Below are positions 55,747 to 64,000 of a DNA stretch of 64,000 bases, one piece after another. The notes under the pieces were generated by a model. It was not told where the DNA came from and did not search any database. It saw only the letters and a program-made list of their open reading frames with translations. The DNA is from Cymbidium sinense (Eukaryota; Streptophyta; Magnoliopsida; Asparagales; Orchidaceae), in assembly GCA_021442155.1 (NCBI GenBank), contig CM038214.1, positions 136,686,040-136,750,039 of the forward strand, read 5' to 3'. A program made the translations under genes and the position numbers. Every line of letters begins with the position of its first letter. The stretch's first letter is position 1.

Positions 55747-58300
55747 ATGGGGCACCCAATAGGTGTGATGTGATTGACATGGCACACTACACGTATTGGT
55801 GTTGATCGAGATGATCAACAATGTCCAAAGGATTGTAAGCACTAACATAAATGATCTACTCCTAAACTCAAGGTGTAGAAGGAATCACACTCTTAGTGCA
55901 ATGCAACTTCACTCATGCCAAAAGCATAAGGGAGGAAGAAGGGATCCACCAAGGGATTAAGCATGTGAACCTTCCACTAGGGAAGCAGGTTCAAGTTATC
56001 CACTAGGGATAAGAGGTTTGGATTTGGATGCAATGTATGATTTGGGTAGAGTACCCGCTAGGGATTAGGATGTATAATCCACTAGGGATAGATGTATGAA
56101 CCTTCCATTAGGGAAGTAGGTTCAGATTATCCACTATGATAAAATGGTTTGAATTTCTTTTAAGGGTGCACTCGCTAGGGAATGCAAGTTTGAATTACAT
56201 TTAATTGACTCCACTGGGGAAGTCGGGATGGTTTATGTCTCATCGATGAGAAATTGTTTGATTGTTTATTTAACTTTTGGATTTTGAGATGGACCTTATC
56301 GGCTTGCGATGGATTGAACTGAGAAGGGGCTATGTCGGCCTTGGGCTATCTCAGATTTATCAATCCAAAGGGGTAGTCCACCGACCACATGGTAAAACTT
56401 TTTGACCTAAGGGGTTGCCTTTGTACAACGGTAGTGGGGAGAAAGCGACGGACTTACATCTCCAAAAGTGAGGGACAACCTGGGGTGATCTTGAATACAA
56501 TAAATCAGACCCAACCTAGGGTGACTACTGAATGAATGCCTCTGGGGGACTTATATCAACTTGGAAGTAGTCAAGATAATATTATTTGATTGAATTAAAT
56601 TTATTTTAATTTGATGGATCCCATCGGTTTGCAATGGATTCACTAAGAAGGGGCTAATATCACCCTAGAGCTGTCTTAGATTTATAAATCCAAAGGGATA
56701 GTCTACTGGAGGTAGAACTAACCAACCAAAGGCCTTTGGTTTGCAATGGTCAAGTTAGGAAGAAAGCATGGGGACTCACATTTTCATAAAATAAGGAACC
56801 ATTGGGAGATCAATCGCTTGCAATAAATCGACCCGACCCGTCGCCGTCGATTTATAATGGTCGTGCTAGAAAGAACGCGTAATACACTTATATCTTTCAA
56901 AGCAAAGACGATCGTTGGGGTGACTCATTAGTGGCACGATAAGTTGAACGACTGGGCATTACACGTGAGAGCCAACCCAGAGACTTATCTCAACTCAAAG
57001 TAGTCAGACAATTCTTATAGGGAGTTTTGCTGACACTGTCCTAAAGATAGGATGCCTGCTTAGGAAAGGTGCCACTAGGGGCTTAAATTCCTAATCCACA
57101 AGCAAAGATATATTTTATTTGTTTTATGTTTACGTGGACCCTATTGGCTTGCGAGGGACCACACTGAGAAGGAGCTTATATCAGCCTAGTTCTATCTCAG
57201 ACTTACTGGACCAAGGTAGAATGTGCGCATCTGCTGAACAAATTCTCCAACCACAGGGGTGGTTACTTGAAAAGGGAGATTGTTTAATCCAAGAGTAACC
57301 GGGGTAGTGTCTAGATGGGGTCGCTAATGATGTGATACAAATAAAGTGCCCACAGGGGAGGTGCTGTTGGGGGGCGTTATCGAAAGCTCTATAAAAGAAA
57401 GCCTGTAGGTATTCGGTGGCCAACTCTAGGAGAAAGTGTGGAGACTCACATCTACCAAGAGTGGTGTATCCATCTGGTGGGTCACCGTCAGCATGGCAAT
57501 AAACAACCAACCTAAGGTGCCCGTCGATTTGTGACAATCAGAGAGAAGGTGTGTAGACTTACATCTCTCCAAAGCGAAGATCACGGATAATGCCTTCTTC
57601 AGGGGCTATCCGACCTAGGGCGACTACTAAGCGAGGAGTCTTGTGTAAGGACTAAACTCAAGCTTGAAGTAGTCAGGAGGAAAGGAGCAACCAGGGGACT
57701 TACCCTAACCCTCAAAATATACTCGACCTAATTAGTACATGATGGCTAGTTCAAGAAGAAAGCATGTATGCTTACATCCTTTTAAATAAAGTCAACACAG
57801 GGTAGCTTACTAGGATAAGACTTACCAAACTAACAAGATGCTCATTGGTTTGCAATGATCAAGTCAGGGAAAAGCACGGGGAATCACATCCGCTAGACAA
57901 ATGACCACTGGGGTGACATACTAACAAGATAATATATCAGCCTGTCTAGGAGAAACTAATGAGTGAGTGCTACGGGGGGCTTGCTCCCACATTAAAGTAG
58001 CTCAAGACAGAAGATATTCATTTATTTTTGATGTGAAAAAAGGAATAGGATGTCACTTGGGTTCTCTTACACCTATCCTAAGCATGTACGAATGTGACTC
58101 TACCAAAAAAGGATGCCACTTGGGTTCTCTTATACCTAACTTAGTTGTACTAGTCAAAATAGGATGCCTCTCTCATACACCTAACCTAGTAGCACTGGAG
58201 GATCATTTGTATTTATGTTGTGGAGGGATAGGATGCTGCTTGGGTTCTCTTACATCTACCATAAACAAGCCATGGGAGATTCACAAGTAAAAGATATTTC
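55747..58300 (-). repeat. Non-coding repeats between integrase and 3' LTR
   Basis: Diverged repeats of a few hundred bases: the segment ggacctatnggcttgcgatggattnnactgagaaggggct followed by atctcagatttatnaatccaaagg occurs near 56290, 56615 and 57135. Smaller repeats are ccactagggatag and gggaagnaggttca (55960-56200), and ataggatgccacttgggttctcttacacctan (58040-58260). No coding frame. Such tandem-repeat-bearing 3' regions are known in Tat-type elements. Confidence 0.7.
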
Positions 58301-58399
58301 TAACACATAAGAGGTGGAATTTGATATAAAAAGAAGTTTTATTGATGATTATTTCCAAAAAAAGACTTATGGATAATATTTTTTTAGGTAGATCCCGTT

Positions 58400-59490
58400 G
58401 ATTGGAAGCATATGGAGCTCTCCCTTACAATTTATGAGTTGATAAGATTCTCCTTGGTAGGCCTTCTATATGGCAAAAGGGCCTTCCCAAGTGGGTTCAA
58501 ACTTGCCTCCCATCTTTCGACGGGCAACAATTGGTCTTCTTAGAACTAAAATAAGCTCTCTGACTTGAAAATCTCTAGGATGGACCAACTTATTGTGAGT
58601 TTAAATCATTTTGGCTTTGTATAACTTGAGGTTCTGGCATGCCTTGAGGCGTCTCTCCTTCAAACCTTCGAGCTCTTCCAACCGCAGCTTGGAGTTGTGC
58701 TCTGTTGTGATTTTACTACCCACAGCTATCCTTAGTGATGGGAGTTAGACTTCTAATGGTAGAATGGCTTCGGACCCATACACTAAGGAGAATGGGCTAG
58801 ATTGAGTTGGAGTTCGCATGTGGTGCGGTAGGCCCATAAAGCTTCAACCAACTGCTCATGCCATTATCGCTTGTTGTCGTAAAGCATCTTCTTCAATATT
58901 TGGATGAGAGTTTTGTTGAATGCTTCTGCTTGACCATTTTCCCTTGGTTAGTAGATGGTGGAATATCTCCAATCTATGTCGTGTCTCCAAGAAAAGTTGT
59001 TAATTTTGGTGCTTTTGAATGCAATACCATTATCAAATATAATTCATCGAGGTACCTCAAACCTATATATATTGTTCCTAAAAAATTGGAGCACATGCGT
59101 CGTGATCTCTAAATGGGATTGCCTCGCCACTTGGAAAAATAATAGTCTAGAATGAAGGGTGACCTTTGGAAGAAGAAGGACCAATCATACCCACTATGTT
59201 AGTGCCCTAACACTCAAATGGCCATGATGCTAAAGTAGGATGTAGATTGTTGGGTGGTTGATGCAGGACCACACTGTGCACCTGACATTAATGGCATCTC
59301 CTAGCCATGCCCATGCAGTTTGTAATCATCAAAGGCCAGTAGTATCCTTGTCTTTTGATCTTGGCTTTCATCTTTAGATCAGACTGGTGAGCTTCGCATA
59401 AGCCTGAATGTACCTCGATCGCAATCTTACGGCTTGTTTAGCTAAACAACATAACCATATATGAGATCAGAAAGACCACCCACAAGGTGA
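58400..59490 (-). pseudogene. Ty3/gypsy integrase, decayed
   Basis: Integrase joins element cDNA into the host genome. Zinc-binding part: GLCEAHQSDLKMKAKIKRQG (minus strand, about 59400-59340) and CMGMARRCH (about 59310). Core: GTNIVGMIGPSSSK (about 59200), where the family usually has Asp in GxDIxG, so the first catalytic Asp appears changed to Asn. IIFDNGIAFKS near 59020 carries the second Asp, and RENGQAEAFNKT near 58930 the Glu. Several stops and frameshifts occur. The C-terminal part reads towards 58600 with ALWAYRTT and GSEAILPLEV. Confidence 0.8.
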
Positions 59491-59526
59491 GGGCATAGGA
59501 GAGAGCTCTCTGTTTCACCTGATGGG

Positions 59527-60330
59527 CTAACACTTCTCTTGAGGTTGTTTTCTTGTGTTTAGGTAATCCATGAATGACTGCCTCCAATCTGACTCATCGT
59601 CCTCTTTGGCAATAGAAATCTCCCCTTCAAGAGAGAGTCTATCGATGAGTTCAGCATTAAGAAGGGATAAAACTTGTCTATTTTGGACCCTTATTAGAAT
59701 GTACTCATCTTTTGGGCATGCCAACTCCTTGGCAAGCTTGGCCAATACATCTGCTATAGTATTATCTTATTGAAGAATCTTGTAGATAGCGACCTCTAGG
59801 ATTTGAGCCAACAACTCTATAGTATACTTGTGGTAATGATGAAGTTTAGGCTTCAGAACTTTATAGGACCCAATAATTTGGTTGATGACGAGCTGAGAAT
59901 CCCCGAAGATGTTGATGCTCTGGACGCATAGTGTAATGACTAACTCCAGATCAACAATTAAAGTCTCATATTCAGCTTCGTTGTTGGTGCATAGATTGGA
60001 CAGATGATATGAGAATCTCATCACCTCGTGATCCAGAGTTAGGAGGATTATTTCTACCTCTGCCTTTCCTTGAAGAGTAGATCATGGTTCTTCTCCTTTT
60101 TGAGAGGAATTCACACCATCAAAATACATCTCCCAACAATGATTGCTAGTATCACGTAAGTTCATGATTTGTTTATCAGGGAGGTCATCACTAAGCGAAG
60201 AATCAGCAGGAAGTGGGTGCACTGCTAAGAAATCTGTTAGTGCATGTCCTTTCACTGCACAGAGGGGTATGAATGTGATGTCAAACTGTGACAAAATCAT
60301 GGACCATCGTACCAACCATCAAAATAACTT
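59527..60330 (-). pseudogene. Second (archaeal-like) RNase H of Tat type, decayed
   Basis: YFDGVNSSQKGE (60082-60315 frame) is the first-Asp motif, and NNEAEYETLIVDLELVI with GDSQLVINQIIGSYKV (59767-60024 frame) the second part. Then a linker frame at 59527-59745. The extra RNase H after the normal one is a hallmark of the Tat lineage (Ogre, Retand). Stops at several places separate the pieces. Confidence 0.85.
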
Positions 60331-60339
60331 TGGCCATGT

Positions 60340-61490
60340 TATAAGATATTATAGTGGATTGATTCTAGAGATTAGATTCACCTTGTGAGAAAGCATGTAG
60401 TGTCATAGCTTTTGAAATGCAAAGATTAAAGCTAGATAGTGTTTCTCAATAAGTGGGTAGTTTACCTCAGGAGGAATTAGATGATGATTAAGATAGTAGA
60501 GAGCATTTTCTTTTCCTTCGTCATTGGTTTGAGCCAGCAAAGAACTGAGGGAGTCATCTAATGCAGTGGCGTAGAGGATCAATGGCTTGCTATGGATAGG
60601 GGCTGCTAGAATAAATGACATCATCAGGTAGTGCTTGATATCTTCGAAGGCATGCTGGCACTTGTCATCCCACTTGAACTTGGTGTCCTTTTTGACAAGT
60701 GCTGAGAATGGCTGGAATCTTCTTGATAAGTTGGATATGAAGCATCTTAGATATGCCAACCGCCCTTGAAATGATCTGAGTTGAGTTAGACTTTTAGGGG
60801 GTTATATTTCTAAGATAGTCTTGATCTTCTCTAAGTCGATCTCTATTCTCTAGTGTCAGACAAAAATCCAAGAAATTTCCCTGAAGCTTCTCCAAATACA
60901 CACTTCAGGTGATTCATTTTGAGGTTAAATTATCTTAACTGTTCAAAAACTACTCTCAAGTCGAAGAGATGGTCTTCCTTTTCTTCGCATTTGACTACTA
61001 GATCATCAACATAGCATTCAACTTGATGATTAATGAGTTCATTAAAAATATGAGTCATGGCCTACTGGTATGTAGTACCAGCATTTTTAAGGTCGAAAGG
61101 CATGACCTTATAATAATAGATTCCGATTGGGGTTCAAAAATAGTATTTATTTCATCCTCGAAGGCCATCTTAATTTGTTTGTAGCTAAATGACCCATCCA
61201 TAAAAAAGAATACTGCATGAGATGAGGTAATGTCCACTATTAGCTCTGGTATATGAAGTGGAAATTCATCCTTAGGACATGCCTTATTCAGATCCCTAAA
61301 ATTGACGCATATGCAAATTTGGCCATTCTTTTTCTTAACTGGGATGACACTGGCCAACCAGGTGTGATATTTTTCTTCCTTGATAAAGCTGACATCAATC
61401 TATTTCTTGATTTTAAAAGTGACCCGTTGTTCAATTTCTACTCGCATGCATCTAGGAGCCTGCTTGATAGGGTTAGCATTAGGTTCTATT
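60340..61490 (-). pseudogene. Ty3/gypsy reverse transcriptase and first RNase H, decayed
   Basis: Copies element RNA to DNA. Reads from 61490 down: TWLASVIPVKKKNGQICICV, NFRDLNKACPKDEFPL, then FMDGSFSYKQIKMAFED (motif A region), and CYVDDLVVK with the YVDD codons at 61002-61013. The connection/RNase H frame 60759-60403 gives FSALVKKDTKFKWDDKCQHA, LILYATALDDSLSSLLAQ and PPEVNYPLIEKHYLALIFA. Several stops and one frame change are present. Gag and protease are missing; the 5' side is cut at 61500 by an LTR in the opposite orientation. Confidence 0.88.
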
Positions 61491-61502
61491 GCTAGTGTAC
61501 AT

Positions 61503-62790
61503 TATTGACCTCATTTTTAGAATAACTCTCAACCTCTCCATCTTACACATAGAGTTTCTCATAGACACTAAGAGTTTCTTAGTCTTAAGATACTTCTAGT
61601 GATTAGGTGAACACTTAACCTAATCCTAGAGACTTAGAAGAGTTAGCCATAGGAATAGGTCATGCCTTAGGGGTGTTAAGAAAATTTTCCTACCCTATAG
61701 CTTGAACCAAATCCCCACTTCTTTCTTTCAAGTCAAACTCCAAATTCAAATCAACCTTGAACTTAAATCAACTTCAATACCAAAATAAACCTAAAATCAA
61801 TTCCAATGAATTTTTTCAAATCATGAATCAATTCCAAATGATAGAAACCCATGATTGAATTCCAAATTCTAAAATCTTTCCTAAGTCACTTTGATCCATC
61901 TTATGGACTTAGCTCAAATCAAATCTAAATCAATTCAAACTCAAGAAATTTTTTCATAATCCATTTATATTCTCATTTATATTCAAAAATATAAATGAAA
62001 TATAAATTCAAATAACTAAATCCAAAACTCAATTCAATGTTCAAAAATCTTTCTTAAGTTCCTTTGATTCCATCTTATGCATTGAGCTCAAATCAAATCT
62101 AAATCAATTAAAACTCAAGAAATTTTCTCACTCCCCATTTATATTCTTATTTATATTTACAAATATGAATGAAACATAAATTCAAATAACCAAAAATAAA
62201 TCCAAAACTCAATTCCAAGTTCAAAAATCTTTCTTAAGTCCCTTTGATTCAAATCAACTTAAATTCAAGAAATGTTCTCATAACCCATTTATATTCTCAT
62301 TTATGTTCACAAATATAAATTCAAATAACCAAAACTAAATTCAAAACTCAAATCCAAATTCAACCAAAATTCAGTCTTAGCCTTTCAAGTCAAATTCTTG
62401 AACTTAGCCAATTCAAACTCAAATCAAGCCAAACCCTTGATTTTTCTTTATGATTCAATCAATCCTTCAATCATGAATCCAAATATAAATATAAACTTCA
62501 ATCATCAAACCAAAACTAAATCCAAAAAATCAAACCCAAGTCAAACTCATGTTCACCCTTTTGAACTTGAAATACAAATGAATCAAACCATTTGACTCCA
62601 AAAATCACATGTAAATATTTATATTTCACCATAAGTCCATATATGAGTTCAACCAAACTTGAATCAATGATCGTAATTGACACACTTAGGCTCACTTGAC
62701 TGTCCCTAAAGTACTTATGAGCCAAATTCAATCCAAATTATTGAACCATCTAAGTTTCAATATTATGAGCAACAATCATCATGAGATGAT
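61503..62790 (+). mobile_element. Opposite-orientation LTR unit 1
   Basis: Begins tattgacctcatttttag, one G-to-A change from the TGTTGACC start, and follows the inverse of 55746-53700: catagacactaagagtttcttagtcttaagatacttctag, gaacacttaacct, ggaataggtcatgcctt. It is in plus orientation, opposite to the neighbouring pol and to the LTR on the left. Rich in ccaaatc/caaactcaa words; tttatattcanaaatataaat palindromes recur. Confidence 0.75.
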
Positions 62791-64000
62791 TGTTGACTCA
62801 CTTTTGGAGTGAGCTCTTAAACTCCCTCCTTAGACTAGGTCTCTTCTAGATACTAAGAACTCTAGTCATAGACACTTCGCTTAGGTGAACACTTAACCTC
62901 AAGCCAAAGACTTAGAAGTGTTAATCATAAGATTAGTTATACCTTTAAGGAAATTACCTATCTCATAACCTAAAACCAACCTAGACACATTTTCTCAAAT
63001 CAAACCCATTCAATTCTCAAACCAAATCTCAAATTCAAATTCAAATTCCAAATCTAATTTCAAAATTTGACTCCAAATGATTGAAACCCAAAATCAAATT
63101 CAAATCCTAAGACCCTTCCTAAGCCTTATGAACCATATTCATAAGATTAGCCAAAACTCCCTTAGACCAAATCAAAACTCAATTGATCTATTTAGAAATC
63201 AATTATTCCTTCATTTATATTCACAAATATAAATGAAATCTGAATTCAAATGACCAAAACTATATCAAAATCAAATCCAAACTCAAAGCTCTTTAAGCCA
63301 ATTCTTTGGACTTAGCCAAAGTATATCCAAATCAAGTCAAAACCAATGGATTTTCTCTCAATCAATCATTCATTTGATCATTTATCCAAATATAAATAAA
63401 TCCAATAATCAAACCAAATTCAAGTCAACCCAAGTCAAGCCAACTTAGTCCTTTTGACTTAAAACTTTCAATTGAGCCAAAACCTATTGGACTCCAAATT
63501 GATTGGTGAATTTATATTTCAATCTCATATATAAGTTCAATAACTAGAATCAAACCAAAACTAAACTAATTGACCCACTTAGTCCACTTGACCCAAAGTG
63601 ACCTAAAGGACCATTTGATAACTTCAATCCAACCAAAATTGATTGAACCATGCTCACCAAGACCTTCTACCATGATTATTGATCACCCGAGGATGATCAA
63701 TTGCAATCAATTGGGCCAAACTAAGCCTAATTGTCCATTTGATCTAAATTGACCCAAATTGGTCTAAAGGACTAAATCGGGTCAAATCATGATCTAACCC
63801 AAATTGATTACAACCAATGGATCAAGTTTATTCCAATTTGATTATTGAAATTGACCAAAGCCATAATTAAACTCAATTTGATCAATTGAGCCCAATTGGT
63901 CAACTTGACCCAACCTAGCCCAAATTCGCCTAAAGGGTCACTTTGGCTTAAATCCAAATTAAATCCAAATTAGTTCAAACCAAAGACTACATTCATCTCC
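62791..64000 (+). mobile_element. Opposite-orientation LTR unit 2, cut by window end
   Basis: Begins TGTTGACTCAC at 62791, 1288 bp after unit 1, and repeats the same word order: ggagtgagctctt, ctagtcatagacactt, aggtgaacacttaacct, agacttagaagtgttaatcata. So two LTR starts lie in tandem. It runs to the window edge with ttgaccc/ggtcaa words increasing near 63570-63900. Confidence 0.75.

Noticed and set aside
57181..57537. 118-codon minus-strand frame as a gene
   Set aside because: Lies in diverged non-coding repeats downstream of integrase and has no recognisable domain.

Overview
This window looks like repeat-dense plant nuclear DNA. It is AT-rich, with long (CT)n and (AT)n tracts, Ty3/gypsy retrotransposons of the Tat/Ogre/Retand type, a Mutator-like DNA transposon with plant-specific cargo, and one broken plant WD40 gene. 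I see no intact protein-coding gene. Species cannot be fixed from sequence alone; a flowering plant with many Tat-type elements is the safe statement.

Bases 1-30000 are dominated by one family with giant long terminal repeats (LTRs), called the giant-LTR family here. Its LTR starts TGTTGACCTCC and ends GGAGCCCACA. Copies: a partial one (1-2399), a full 5' LTR with a tRNA-Arg primer-binding site and internal remnant (4262-10330), a truncated 3' LTR (to 13452), a reverse-strand 8.1 kb solo LTR with a perfect 5-bp target-site duplication GTATA (13611-21717) nested in an older LTR of the same family (13453-13610 plus 21718-22088), and a 3.55 kb solo LTR with target duplication TGCTT (24573-28124). 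The middle of each LTR, downstream of a TATA box, carries tandem arrays of short perfect inverted repeats. At least five unrelated sequences fill this role, and several show paired (compensatory) changes in the stems. This is the strongest candidate for an undescribed system.

Bases 1-3817 duplicate 25569-29552, including the unique flank and the same target duplication, and end at a 100-N gap. This suggests an allelic contig placed twice, or a recent segmental duplication.

Bases 30000-42700 hold a probable SINE, a 0.75 kb direct duplication, and a JINGUBANG-like WD40 gene (33250-34808) with two frameshifts. A 7.6 kb Mutator-like element (34820-42441, 10-bp target duplication) sits exactly at what looks like a splice donor of that gene. 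The element carries a decayed MuDR-type transposase and a plant mobile domain reading frame.

Bases 42705-51541 are a second Tat-like retrotransposon plus rearranged pieces of it: LTRs, primer-binding site, gag remnant, an 85-88 bp satellite-like array of nearly 3 kb, a 79-bp array, a polypurine tract and a further partial LTR. A palindromic foldback made from two inverted copies of the Mutator-like right end lies at 51926-52795.

Bases 53360-64000 contain a minus-strand Tat-type pol (reverse transcriptase, RNase H, second RNase H, integrase; 61490-58400) with its 3' LTR to the left. Two LTR units in the opposite orientation abut it on the right. These LTRs also start TGTTGAC and are packed with TTGACC/GGTCAA words.

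Many short losses of GC-rich words inside repeats, beside nearly identical AT-rich sequence, suggest consensus errors in part of the assembly. Exact reading frames and array unit lengths should be read with that in mind.
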